Positions 29,981-39,321 of a stretch of DNA of 49,380 bases are shown in pieces. This DNA comes from Mesoaciditoga sp. Its GTDB lineage: Bacteria; Thermotogota; Thermotogae; Mesoaciditogales; Mesoaciditogaceae. The notes beneath the pieces were generated by a model. It was given only the letters and a program-made list of their open reading frames with translations, did no database searches and had not been told where the DNA came from. The stretch lies in the NCBI GenBank assembly GCA_002878315.1, contig PNIW01000001.1, positions 1 to 49,380 on the forward strand, read 5' to 3'. Numbering within the stretch: position 1 is the stretch's first letter; every line of letters begins with the position of its first letter. Both the position numbers and the translations under genes were made by a program.

Positions 29981-31488
29981 TATCTACCACCAAAATTCTT
30001 CTTGAAATCTTCAATAAATTTTTTCAATTCTTCCTCTGTCTCGGTATCTATATCCTTTTTTTCACGTATCTCATCGAGGATTTTGGTCTCTTTTTTCATC
30101 TTTTCGATCATATCTTTTTCGAACTTTCTGACTTCCCCCATTGGAAGATCATCAAGATATCCTTTTACACCGGCATATATTGAGACTGTTTCTTCTTCAA
30201 ATGGCATCGTTGCAGATTGTTCCTGCTTGAGCAACTCCATAAGATGCTGGCCCCTTTTTATTTGGGCTTGCGTTGACGGATCGAGTTCCGTCGAGAATTG
30301 AGCAAAGGTTTCAAGTTCCCTGTACTGGGCAAGCATTATTCTAAGATTACCCGCTATTTTTTTTATGGCCTTTGTTTGCGCCGATCCACCGACACGCGAG
30401 ACTGAAAGTCCCACGTTTATAGCAGGTCTGAATCCTGCGTAAAATAGAGACGGCTCAAGGTATATCTGACCATCCGTTATAGATATAACGTTCGTCGGAA
30501 TGTAGGCACTCACATCATTTGCCTGAGTTTCTATTATTGGAAGGGCTGTCATCGATCCGCCCCCAAGTTCATCGCTTAACCTCGCAGATCTCTCTAAAAG
30601 CCTTGAATGCGTGTAGAATATATCGCCGGGATATGCTTCTCTTCCGGGGGGTCTTCTCAAAAGCAGGGCAAGTTCCCTGTAAGAAGCGGCGTGCTTGCTC
30701 AAATCATCGTAAACGACGAGCGTGTCCTTCCCCGAAAACATCCACTCTTCAGCCATAGTCGCTCCTGCGTAAGGGGAAATGTACCTTAAAGCGGCCGGAT
30801 CACTTGCGTTTGCGACGATAACTGTTGTGTAATTCATGGCACCTGTCTTTCTGAGTTTTTCAATTGTTCTTGCAACTTCAGAGTTTTTTTGCCCTATGGC
30901 CACATAAACGCAAATAACGTTCTGATTCTTTTGATTTATTATGGTATCTATTGCTATCGCAGTCTTTCCTGTTTGTCTGTCTCCTATTATAAGTTCCCTC
31001 TGCCCTCTTCCTATAGGTATCATCGCGTCTATTGCCTTTATACCGGTGTGCAAAGGAATCTTGACAGGTTGCCTTTCTATAATTCCGACAGCCTTTCTTT
31101 CTATAGGCATTGTTTTCCTGGAATTGATCGCAGGTCCTCCGTCGAGCGGTTTGCCGAGTGGATTTACCACCCTCCCTATGAGTTCATCGCCAACAGGCAC
31201 CTCAACAACCCTTCCCGTTCTTTCAACGAGATCTCCTTCTTTTATATTCTTGTAGTCTCCAAGCACAACAACGCCAACGCTGTCTATTTCGAGACTCATT
31301 ATCATGCCCATCTGCCCCTTGTTAAATTTGACAAGTTCTCCATACATAGCATTCTCAAGTCCGTAAACATGGGCTATGCCGTCTCCCATTTGAACAACAT
31401 GACCAACTTCTTTTAGATTGGGAATCCGTTCAAAATTTTCTATCTTCTCAAGCAAAACCTTGGATATTTCATCCGGATTTATCCGCAC
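29980..31488 (-). CDS. atpA: ATP synthase alpha subunit
   Basis: A 502-residue non-catalytic F1 subunit. P-loop [15 protein letters not shown] (near residue 170), the alpha-type arginine-finger region (near residue 360), [15 protein letters not shown] and the signature [17 protein letters not shown] are present. Starts with ATG just after atpH. Confidence 0.98.
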
Positions 31489-31489
31489 A

Positions 31490-32002
31490 TCACATACCCC
31501 CAGATATAAAGGATTCCAGATCTCTTAAAGCACCAAGCGCACTCAAATCTATCATCAGATCCTCAAAATTGATCACAATTCCAGCAATAAGAGAAGGATC
31601 TTCGCGAATCACCAAAACTGGTTTTATATCTTTGATCTTTTTTATGGCCTCGATAATCGCCTCTTTATCATTTTCATCGAGTTTTGTCGCGCTTTTTACA
31701 TAAACCCTTTCCATCCCATTTTCACGCAAAGATATATCCTGAACTATCTCTCTTATCTCTTTTAAAAGATGAATCCTTTTGTGGAGGAATAGAAGTTCAA
31801 AAAACCTCTTAGATCTTTCGTCTAAACCAAAAACTCCAGCGAGAATATCGCTCTTTTTCTTCGGAGAGATCGTTGGATTGTAAAAAAAAGATCTTAGACT
31901 TTCATCTTTAACATTCACGAGTGCGTCGATTGCCATCATGAGTTTTCTATTTTCTATCTTTCTTAAAGCAACTGCGTATTTGTAAGATAAGTAACTTGTC
32001 AT
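31490..32002 (-). CDS. atpH: ATP synthase delta subunit
   Basis: A 170-residue peripheral-stalk subunit (OSCP/delta family). The N-terminal helical domain ([13 protein letters not shown]...) and the C-terminal conserved block [22 protein letters not shown] are seen. It overlaps the end of atpF by 4 nt, as usual in F-type operons. Confidence 0.92.
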   Translation of the reverse strand: MTSYLSYKYAVALRKIENRKLMMAIDALVNVKDESLRSFFYNPTISPKKKSDILAGVFGLDERSKRFFELLFLHKRIHLLKEIREIVQDISLRENGMERVYVKSATKLDENDKEAIIEAIKKIKDIKPVLVIREDPSLIAGIVINFEDLMIDLSALGALRDLESFISGGM

Positions 32003-32496
32003 TTGTCATCACCGATTTTTGAAAGTTGTTTCATCAAAAACTCTTTTTTAGATTTCTCGTCTATCTCCTGCTGAATTATCTTAGAGGCAAGCGCTATCGC
32101 AATGGTAACAGCGCTCTTTTCGATGATCTGCCGGGCTTTTTCCTTTTCACTTTCTATTTGAGATCTGGCGTTTTCCATCATTTCTTTTATCTCATTATCG
32201 ATGCGCGCTTTTTCTCTCAATTCATATTCCCTGATTCTTTCTTTTGCCTCTTCTTCGTAAATGGATATCTTCTGTTTTATTTCATCGAATTCTTTCTGGG
32301 CATTTCTTCTTAGATTCTCGGCCTCTATCCTTTCAGATGTAGCCTTTTCATACTCTGCTTTGACACTTTCCTTTCTTTTATCGATCATCGAAAGAAAGGG
32401 CTTGTAAAGCAGCTTAACCATGAAGTACATCAAGATGAAGAAACTCATCAACTGAAGAATAGAAGTTCCGTTGAAATTCAAAAAGATACCCGACAT
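31999..32496 (-). CDS. atpF: ATP synthase b subunit
   Basis: A 165-residue stator subunit: one N-terminal membrane span (LQLMSFFILMYFMVKLLYKPF) followed by a long, charged coiled coil (residues ~35-125) and a delta-binding C-terminus. Only one b-type gene is present, so a homodimeric stalk is expected. Confidence 0.95.
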   Translation of the reverse strand: MSGIFLNFNGTSILQLMSFFILMYFMVKLLYKPFLSMIDKRKESVKAEYEKATSERIEAENLRRNAQKEFDEIKQKISIYEEEAKERIREYELREKARIDNEIKEMMENARSQIESEKEKARQIIEKSAVTIAIALASKIIQQEIDEKSKKEFLMKQLSKIGDDK

Positions 32497-32505
32497 ATTC
32501 TTCTC

Positions 32506-32757
32506 CTAAAAAAGGAGTATCATAAAAGCGATCAACAACGCGTAAAGGCCCGTTGTTTCTGTTATAGCGTCTGCAAGGATCATTCTCGTCGTTATAGTTC
32601 CAACCATCTCCGGCTGCCTTGCCATTGCCTCCATCGCTTTGCTACCTATATTTCCCTCTCCCAAAGCCGGCCCGAGTGCTCCCAAACCCATCACTATACC
32701 TGCTCCTATGTACTTCCCTGCCTGCACGATGGCCTGTGCCATTGTGAAATCTGTCAA
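32506..32757 (-). CDS. atpE: ATP synthase c subunit, predicted sodium-binding two-carboxylate type
   Basis: An 83-residue hairpin proteolipid with two membrane helices and the loop ARQPE. The ion site contains E34 in GPALGEGN (helix 1) and E67 in ITETTGLY (helix 2), with T68 and Y72. Helix 2 follows the Na+-ring pattern E-S/T-T-G-x-Y, and helix 1 carries glutamate where classical Na+ rings have glutamine, as in the two-carboxylate rotor known from Fusobacterium. Sodium coupling is therefore predicted. Order within F0 is atpB-atpE-atpF. Confidence 0.95.
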   Translation of the reverse strand: MTDFTMAQAIVQAGKYIGAGIVMGLGALGPALGEGNIGSKAMEAMARQPEMVGTITTRMILADAITETTGLYALLIAFMILLF

Positions 32758-32773
32758 GATAATCCCTCCTTAA

Positions 32774-33598
32774 TTATTCAAGTTGAGCATTTATGTAAGC
32801 GACTGCAAGTATCGTAAAAACATAGGCCTGAACAGCGCCTATGAAAAAGCCAAAAAATCCCCATACCACAATGGGGACTAAGGTGTACTTTGTAAGGTAA
32901 GAAAGCATCAATGCTATCAATGAACCACCGCCTATATTCCCAAAAAGCCTGAAAGAATGAGATATGGGCCTCGAAATTTCTCCAAGTATGTTCATGGGAA
33001 GCATAAAAGGATTTGGAGAAATAAGACCCTTTGCCCATGCTTTCAACCCTTTATGCTTTATGGCGAAGACATAACTCGCTACAAAAACAACCAAAGCGTA
33101 GGTAAGATTTGTATTCAAATCTGCGGTCGGCGGATACCAAGTGTCATTAAAAAAATTGATAGATAAACCTCCACCGGTCGGGCTCACCGATATGCCAGGG
33201 ATGCCTCCAAGGATATTTGAAAAGATGATAAATAGAAAGAGCGTCGAGACAAAATAAAAAACAGGTCTTACAAGTTCTTCAACCGGTATCGTGTCCTCGA
33301 CAAGATTGTAAAGAAAGGAAAGCAACAATTCAATGGCACTCTGAAATCTTGACGGTATGAAAGAAAGACTTTTTTTGAACTTTATCCCGATTGAAATCAG
33401 GACAAAAACTATGACAACGGTCATGATAACGGTCAGCGGATTTATTACAATTCCTAAAACAGGGAGATTTGCCTGCCAGACAAGACCTACTCCCTCCGGG
33501 AATTCCACCGTTCCGGCATTCCATATGGCAAATGCAAAATAAAAGGACAAAAAAACCATCAAAAAGATCTTCTCCGCTTTCGAAAAGTGCAATTTCAT
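32774..33598 (-). CDS. atpB: ATP synthase a subunit
   Basis: A 274-residue F0 stator channel protein with about six membrane spans. The essential arginine lies in HSFRLFGNIGGG (near residue 217), and the last helix includes FGFFIGAVQAYVFTILAVAYI. It forms the ion half-channels facing the c ring. It follows the atpI-like gene by 4 bp. Confidence 0.96.
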   Translation of the reverse strand: MKLHFSKAEKIFLMVFLSFYFAFAIWNAGTVEFPEGVGLVWQANLPVLGIVINPLTVIMTVVIVFVLISIGIKFKKSLSFIPSRFQSAIELLLSFLYNLVEDTIPVEELVRPVFYFVSTLFLFIIFSNILGGIPGISVSPTGGGLSINFFNDTWYPPTADLNTNLTYALVVFVASYVFAIKHKGLKAWAKGLISPNPFMLPMNILGEISRPISHSFRLFGNIGGGSLIALMLSYLTKYTLVPIVVWGFFGFFIGAVQAYVFTILAVAYINAQLE

Positions 33599-33602
33599 CT
33601 GT

Positions 33603-33956
33603 CTACCCTCCTTTATCCCTTACGAGATCGGGTGAAACAAAAAGTGTCAAAGACAGAATCTCAAGGCCCAAAAAGGCAGAAAAGAAGCCTTCAACTGACA
33701 TGATCAAAAATGACATCAAGAGTAAAATAGAAAAAAGCAAATACCTTTTAAAAAATCCAATTAGAATGGCTCTGCGCTTTCCATTCTTGAATTTTTCTAC
33801 ATCTTCGCCAAGAAGAAGCCATCCGATCTCCGAAAACACAAAACCAAAAGAAAAACCGACGAAAACTTTCCATCCCCACATTGAAAGGATGGGAAGGAAA
33901 AACAAATAGGTCAAAAAAATATTAAAGGAAAAATCAATCTTTGTCATTCTTTCCAT
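33603..33956 (-). CDS. atpI: AtpI-like small membrane protein
   Basis: A 117-residue protein with about four membrane spans and a basic loop (EKFKNGKRRAILIGFFKRY). Position between atpZ and atpB and topology match AtpI, which assists c-ring assembly; sequence similarity is weak, so the assignment rests mainly on context. The start overlaps the end of the upstream gene; an alternative ATG lies 9 nt further in. Confidence 0.6.
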   Translation of the reverse strand: MERMTKIDFSFNIFLTYLFFLPILSMWGWKVFVGFSFGFVFSEIGWLLLGEDVEKFKNGKRRAILIGFFKRYLLFSILLLMSFLIMSVEGFFSAFLGLEILSLTLFVSPDLVRDKGG

Positions 33957-34203
33957 CGACTTTTTCTACCTCTTTTAGGAGATACTTTATCCCATTGTAT
34001 ATACCAGAAATGATTCCCAAAAAAAGTAAAAGAATAAAGATTATTTTGTTGTTGAATGTCCACTTATCGATGTAATAACCTAAAAATCCCCCTACTGCTG
34101 TGTTGGCAATGATTATTGTGATAAAAGAAGTTAATATATTGACGCTTTTGAAAAGATTTACGAGTTCTCTCGATTTCTTTTTACGGTCTCTATCCTGATC
34201 CAT
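33934..34203 (-). CDS. atpZ: AtpZ/AtpI-family ATP synthase accessory protein
   Basis: An 89-residue protein: a charged N-terminus (DQDRDRKKKSRE), two membrane helices with GGFLGYYIDKW between them, and a short charged tail. This is the ATPase_gene1 (AtpZ) pattern, thought to handle Mg2+/Ca2+ import or c-ring assembly. It begins inside the end of ruvX (46-bp overlap) with AGGAGG just before the ATG, and heads the ATP synthase cluster. Confidence 0.75.
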   Translation of the reverse strand: MDQDRDRKKKSRELVNLFKSVNILTSFITIIIANTAVGGFLGYYIDKWTFNNKIIFILLLFLGIISGIYNGIKYLLKEVEKVDGKNDKD

Positions 34204-34931
34204 CTGCCTCCTATCGATAAACCCTCATTTTCAGAACATTCACTTACAATCAATGTACCCTCTCGAAAGATCTCTTTTACTTTCTCAACGTATCTTTCAG
34301 AACATATAACCATATCAATGTTATTTGCACTTTGCAAAATTATATCCCAATCTATGCCAAAATGTAAAGTACAATTTTTACAACTCGATCTTAACACAAA
34401 AAAGGCCGGATCTTCCTCAAAGATCAAAAAATTAAGGCCGTTAGACTTACATTCTATGCCTCTTAAATCTTCTCCTATGACACATATGTTATTAAAGTGC
34501 CCAAGCGAAAAGAGAGATGCTATTTTGTCAGACAAAAAAGGAAGTGACCAAAAAACTCTCTTTCCCTTTGATCCATTTAACCTTTCTTCAAGCAAAATAG
34601 AGGCGCTTATTCCATCTATTATATGTTTTTTTCTCATTTCGCTTGCGATCTTCGTGGTAAACCTTTCATCCATCAAATACACCGGTACTGGAACAAAAGT
34701 TTTTGCAATCTCGATGGCTCTGTTAACTGCCATATAAGTAGAAGGGGTGAAATGATTTTGTAAATTGATCGGAAAGCCCACGATGATCTCCGATAAGGGC
34801 ATATTTTCACTTATTTCGCGGTCTATATCTGAGGTATCGACAGTTCTGACCTTGGAGATTATCTTTTCTTCGGGATCCGTAAAGGCAAAACCAGTTCTTT
34901 TTATTCCTATATCAATGGCCGCTTTTTTCAT
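34158..34931 (-). CDS. ruvX: YqgF/RuvX-type nuclease with long C-terminal extension
   Basis: A 257-residue protein. Residues 1-118 are the YqgF RNase H-like domain: AIDIGIKRTGFAF (D7), EIIVGFPINLQ, YLMDERFTT (D88) and DGISASILLEERL (D106), so the catalytic acids are kept. The usual protein stops near residue 140; here ~115 extra residues follow, with a CKNC pair (184-187), several other cysteines and a beta-rich segment. This extension matches no family I recognise. The ATG at 34931 gives the family N-terminus MKKAAIDIG; it overlaps the end of recJ by 20 bp. Holliday-junction or rRNA-processing roles are known for relatives. Confidence 0.82.
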   Translation of the reverse strand: MKKAAIDIGIKRTGFAFTDPEEKIISKVRTVDTSDIDREISENMPLSEIIVGFPINLQNHFTPSTYMAVNRAIEIAKTFVPVPVYLMDERFTTKIASEMRKKHIIDGISASILLEERLNGSKGKRVFWSLPFLSDKIASLFSLGHFNNICVIGEDLRGIECKSNGLNFLIFEEDPAFFVLRSSCKNCTLHFGIDWDIILQSANNIDMVICSERYVEKVKEIFREGTLIVSECSENEGLSIGGRWIRIETVKRNRENS

Positions 34932-37836
34932 GAATTTCAAAGGGTTTCTGGAAAATTTTTGCTATATTCCTGACGTGAGAATTCATAAGATCTCTTTCGA
35001 GAAACCTTAAATTCAACCTTTCCATCTTGCCTTCTCTTTCCCTTGAACTTTTTTCTATTTCATTCAGCGAAGGTATCCTCGTTATTTTTTTGCCATCAAA
35101 GGCTGATATTTCAGAAAGTATCGAAAGGTATATCCTCGCGATGGATCTCGATGATGCTATCTCCGACCTAACGAGTACATCGATTGGATCCTCATTTTCA
35201 AACTTATGTATACTCTTTGCACTTTCAATAACCCTGTAAGGAGATGGAAAGATCTCGTCAAGATCTCTGAGATTTTGTTCAAAATCTTCGTATCCAAAGG
35301 CTATATGAAGGGTAATGAATCTCTCTTTTAGAATCGCCGGAGGCTTAAGAAATTCCATGTGATTCCTCGGAAAATCGTAATAAACTATCCTATCAAATTC
35401 CATTTTTGGAATGTTCATTCCATTGACCAGCAAAAGATTGACCTTTGAGTATTTCAAGAAAACATTTTTCACGCCGTTGTAAACGGTTATTTCCTGATTC
35501 GAACACATTCCCGGATAAATCTTGCAAAGTTTAGAATAAAAAGATTTAAGACTTTGAGCGTTGGAAAAAATAACGGCGGTCTTCATTTTACTTTCTATGA
35601 GATCGATTATCATTTCAGTTTTGTTTTTGACATTTCTATCGTCTATTATCCCCACATTTTGTTTCTGGAAGATCTTCACTACCTTGCAATTGAAATCCCT
35701 GATTATCTTATCCTCTTCCTCCCGGTTTACGAAAGAAGAAAAGAAGACAAGTGTTTTTGGATTTAACCTTTCTACGTTGTACAACATTTCATCAAAAGCA
35801 AAAGAGTGAATCATCATCTGGGGCTCACAGATGATCAAGTTCGGGGAATTTTTAATTCTCCCAAGCGATAGCGCGTTTGTAAAGACGATATCCATTTCAT
35901 CCGATGGCGGATGGAGAGCATCAACGTACCCGAGTTTGAAATTCAAAAGAGAGGATTTAACAGAATTAAATAGATCGGCAAGCATCGAATTGGTCGGAAG
36001 AACGATGACAAGATTTCTAACCTTTTTAGACATTTCGATGATCATCTTCTCGATGACATCGGCTGAGCCGATCACAAAGGAGTTTTGATTTATTATGCTT
36101 TCTATCTCTATCTCGTCGAAATGGTGATCATGACGGACAAGATTATCCTTTACATCTAAATCTATTATATTCAACTGGTATCTCTTTCTGTCATTCCACG
36201 AGTTTATCCAAATATTTGCAACTACATCTGCAGTTTTGTATCCGGGAGAGAATCTGAACGCATTGGTCGATTCCAAAAGGCCAAATCCAACGCCTTCCAT
36301 CCTGCTTTCCTTCGATCTAAGCAATACCTTAAAACTACTTTTTCCAACAGGCCTCAACTGTTCTATTCTGAGATCTCTTATGAGAAACACCGGCTCGGCA
36401 TTTCCATTCCCGAATGGTTTCAGCCTTTCGATGCCATTTACAAATTCTTCATTTATATCCTCCAAAGCGATCTCGTCATCTATAAGTAATTCACTCTTCA
36501 GCAATTCGGAATCGTAATCGGCCATAATCTCATTTATTCTCTCTTTAAAAGCGCCTATCATTTCTGTCCTGAGAGAAAATCCAGCCGCCATTTTATGGCC
36601 ACCAAATTCCTCAAGAAGATCCTTTGCCATGCTTAGCACATCGATTATGTTAACGTTATCGATGCTTCGCGCCGATCCTCTCGCCATCTCTCCATCTATA
36701 CTTATCATAAATGTGGGCTTGTGATATATCGAAAGTATTCTCGATGCGACTATCCCTATAACGCCCGGATGCCAGTTTTTGTGATCTATGACGAGAGCCT
36801 TTAATTTGTCTATTTCGAGATTGTCGAGACTTGCCATAGCCTCTTGGTATATCTGATTCTCTATGAACTGTCTTTCCTGATTCTTTCTTACAAGTTCATC
36901 GGCGAGTTTCGCGGCTTCCTTCGAATCTTCTTCGATTATCAACTGAAGGGCTGTAACTGCGTTGTCTATTCTTCCGACGGCATTTATCTTTGGCGCTATT
37001 CTAAAGCCCACATCGTGGGCCTTTATATTTTCAAAATCAACATTTGATGCTTCCATAAGTGCAGAAAGCCCCACTCTGTTTTTTAAGGAGAGAAGTTGGA
37101 TACCTTTATAGACAAAGTACCTGTTTTCCCCCATCAAAGGAACGATATCTGCTATCGTTCCAAGGGCGACTATATCCAAATAATTTTCGAGATCATCATC
37201 GGTTTGAAGATATTCCTTTAAAGCCTCGACTACCTTGTAGGCAACTCCAACGCCGGAAAAGGATTTAAAGGAGTAGGTGTCCTGCGGGCATTTGGGATTA
37301 ACTATTGCTGTGGCTTCTGGAAGTACATCCTTAGGTTCATGATGATCGGTTATTATGATCTTGCATCCCAGATCATTTGCATAACATACCTCATCTATAG
37401 AGGTTATCCCACAATCGACCGTTAAAAAATTTTTCTTTCCTTCATCTGAAAATTTCTTTATGCTTTCCTTGCTGAGACCGTATCCTTCTTCAAGCCTGCT
37501 TGGAATGTGATATTCAACATTCCATCCCCATTTTTTCAAAAGCAAATAATACAGAGCAGTTCCGGTAACACCGTCAACATCGTAATCGCCGTATATGACA
37601 AGAGGCTCTTTTTTCTCCCTGATCTTGATCAGTTCCCTTACGACATCGTGCATTCCGAACATATCGTAGGGGTTACCAAGTTTTATTCGTTCGGGAAAGA
37701 GCAATTCTTCGGCCTCTTGAATATTTTTTACCCTTTTTGAAAGTAATCTTGCAAGAAAAGGACTTACACCAAATTTCTTACTTAAGATCTGCTCTAAATC
37801 TTTATCAGAATCTACTATCCTCCATTCACTTTTCAA
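34912..37836 (-). CDS. recJ: Single-stranded-DNA-specific exonuclease RecJ, long form
   Basis: A 974-residue 5'-3' exonuclease. The DHH phosphoesterase domain has VIYGDYDVDGVTGTALYY and ITDHHEPKDVLP; the DHHA1 part has GHKMAAGFSLRTE; an OB-like region follows to ~570. Residues ~590-960 form an extra domain resembling a degenerate helicase core (LVIVLPTNSMLADLF, KTAVIFSNAQSLKSF, FDRIVYYDFPRNHMEF), like the C-terminal domain of long RecJ proteins. The start is taken as TTG at 37836, giving MKSEWRIVDS, with AGAGAGG 8 nt upstream. A further upstream TTG lies inside a hairpin and has no ribosome binding site. Confidence 0.9.
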   Translation of the reverse strand: MKSEWRIVDSDKDLEQILSKKFGVSPFLARLLSKRVKNIQEAEELLFPERIKLGNPYDMFGMHDVVRELIKIREKKEPLVIYGDYDVDGVTGTALYYLLLKKWGWNVEYHIPSRLEEGYGLSKESIKKFSDEGKKNFLTVDCGITSIDEVCYANDLGCKIIITDHHEPKDVLPEATAIVNPKCPQDTYSFKSFSGVGVAYKVVEALKEYLQTDDDLENYLDIVALGTIADIVPLMGENRYFVYKGIQLLSLKNRVGLSALMEASNVDFENIKAHDVGFRIAPKINAVGRIDNAVTALQLIIEEDSKEAAKLADELVRKNQERQFIENQIYQEAMASLDNLEIDKLKALVIDHKNWHPGVIGIVASRILSIYHKPTFMISIDGEMARGSARSIDNVNIIDVLSMAKDLLEEFGGHKMAAGFSLRTEMIGAFKERINEIMADYDSELLKSELLIDDEIALEDINEEFVNGIERLKPFGNGNAEPVFLIRDLRIEQLRPVGKSSFKVLLRSKESRMEGVGFGLLESTNAFRFSPGYKTADVVANIWINSWNDRKRYQLNIIDLDVKDNLVRHDHHFDEIEIESIINQNSFVIGSADVIEKMIIEMSKKVRNLVIVLPTNSMLADLFNSVKSSLLNFKLGYVDALHPPSDEMDIVFTNALSLGRIKNSPNLIICEPQMMIHSFAFDEMLYNVERLNPKTLVFFSSFVNREEEDKIIRDFNCKVVKIFQKQNVGIIDDRNVKNKTEMIIDLIESKMKTAVIFSNAQSLKSFYSKLCKIYPGMCSNQEITVYNGVKNVFLKYSKVNLLLVNGMNIPKMEFDRIVYYDFPRNHMEFLKPPAILKERFITLHIAFGYEDFEQNLRDLDEIFPSPYRVIESAKSIHKFENEDPIDVLVRSEIASSRSIARIYLSILSEISAFDGKKITRIPSLNEIEKSSREREGKMERLNLRFLERDLMNSHVRNIAKIFQKPFEIHEKSGH

Positions 37837-37838
37837 TG

Positions 37839-37889
37839 AAAAAACCTCTCTTGTTATTCTCTCGAAGAGATTATATAACAAAAGAGGTT
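37839..37889 (-). terminator. Terminator/attenuator hairpin directly before recJ
   Basis: On the minus strand a long hairpin (37889-37883 and 37881-37875 pairing with 37857-37851 and 37849-37843, one mismatch, inner stem AGAGA/TCTCT, 4-nt bulge) ends in TTTTTT and is followed at once by the recJ TTG. It can stop transcription from the M18 peptidase gene. Its 3' arm is the recJ Shine-Dalgarno, and the TATAAT at 37875-37870 lies inside it, so it may also set recJ expression. Confidence 0.75.
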
Positions 37890-37906
37890 AAAACTCATAA
37901 CGAAAC

Positions 37907-39307
37907 TTATTCGTAATCCTTTATAAAGGCAAGATACGCAAGATATGTCTGGTAGAGATCGGCCTTTGAGACGATCTCAAATGGAGAATGCATGCCAAGC
38001 AAAGCCGGTCCGACATCAAGCACGTGCATACCGTATTCGGCAAAAAAGAGCGCTATCGTGCCGCCGCCACCAACGTCGACCTTTCCGAGTTCACCCGTCT
38101 GCCATATCACTTTGTTGTCATTTAAGATCTTTCTTATCTTTCCGACGAATTCGGCATCGGCATCGCTCGAGCCTGCTTTTCCGCGTGCACCGGTATACTT
38201 GGTAATGACAACGCCATTTCCAAGGTATGGCGTGTTGTTAGCCTCAAAGACATCCTTAAACGTCGGATCGAAAGCCGCATTCACGTCAGATGAAAGAACG
38301 GCCGTATCTTCGATTATGTCTTCGAAGGCAACTTCCGTTTCTATATTTCGTGCTTTCAATATCTTTTTTATCCATGACATCCAGAACTGATGAGACGCTC
38401 CCGTACTTCCATAACTTCCTATCTCTTCTTTGTCAAAAAAGAGAATCACAGTTGGTCTTGAAATCTTGAGACTGTCGAGAATAGCCTTAAGGCTTGCAAA
38501 AGCACATATCTTATCGTCATGGCCGTAAGCGCCTATCATACTTCTATCAAAGCCTATCTCTTTCGGTTCGAAAGCAGGCACTATCTCAAGTTCTGAACTC
38601 ACAAGATCTTCTTCAACGATCCCGTATTTGTCATTGAGCAATTTTAAAACATTCAATTTCAAAGCGCCTTCCATTTTTTCAAAAGTTATCGGCTTTGACC
38701 CTATTATGAGATTAAGCATCTCTCCCGTTATATCCGAAATCTTTTTGTTTTCATTCCTGTCAAGGTGCGGCAGCAAATCGCTCATTACAAAGACCGGATC
38801 TCCGGGCTCATTTCCGATATCAATTTTCACGACCTTCCCATCTCTTTTGACGACCACACCAACGATGGCAAGAGGGATATTGAACCATTGATATTTCTTT
38901 ATGCCACCGTAATAGTGTGTCTTCGCAAGCACCATATTTGAATCTTCGTAAATCGGCTTTGGCTTGAGATCGATCCTTGGAGAATCTATATGAGATGCTA
39001 TTATGTTAAGGCCACCGGTGAATTTGTTCGGCATTCTGAAGATCGCAAGCGTCTTTCCACGATAAAGATAATATGCTTTTATCTCTTCTTTCAAATCGAC
39101 CTTTTCAATGGGTCTGTAACCGTTTTTTTCAAGCAATTTGACGCTTTCTTCTGCAAATGTCCTCTCAGTTTTGCCGCGAGACATGAATTGTATGTACTCT
39201 TTTGAAAATTCATCTACCTCTTTTTCGTTGAGGCCGATCCACGCACTTTTGTACTCGAACTCAAGGTCTTTTTTCATCTGTGAATAGTCACTTTTCTTTT
39301 TTGGCAT
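37907..39307 (-). CDS. M18 family aminopeptidase
   Basis: A 466-residue zinc aminopeptidase of the aspartyl aminopeptidase family. Metal-site motifs: IASHIDSPRIDLKP (His-x-Asp), the FDKEEIGSYGSTGA block with the catalytic and bridging glutamates, SDVNAAFDP, and a late histidine in LGMHSPFEIVSKAD. Family members are large dodecameric cytosolic enzymes that remove N-terminal acidic or neutral residues. A strong AAGGAGGAG precedes the ATG. It follows the flagellar block and precedes the recJ hairpin. Confidence 0.93.
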   Translation of the reverse strand: MPKKKSDYSQMKKDLEFEYKSAWIGLNEKEVDEFSKEYIQFMSRGKTERTFAEESVKLLEKNGYRPIEKVDLKEEIKAYYLYRGKTLAIFRMPNKFTGGLNIIASHIDSPRIDLKPKPIYEDSNMVLAKTHYYGGIKKYQWFNIPLAIVGVVVKRDGKVVKIDIGNEPGDPVFVMSDLLPHLDRNENKKISDITGEMLNLIIGSKPITFEKMEGALKLNVLKLLNDKYGIVEEDLVSSELEIVPAFEPKEIGFDRSMIGAYGHDDKICAFASLKAILDSLKISRPTVILFFDKEEIGSYGSTGASHQFWMSWIKKILKARNIETEVAFEDIIEDTAVLSSDVNAAFDPTFKDVFEANNTPYLGNGVVITKYTGARGKAGSSDADAEFVGKIRKILNDNKVIWQTGELGKVDVGGGGTIALFFAEYGMHVLDVGPALLGMHSPFEIVSKADLYQTYLAYLAFIKDYE

Positions 39308-39321
39308 AAAAACTCCTCCTT

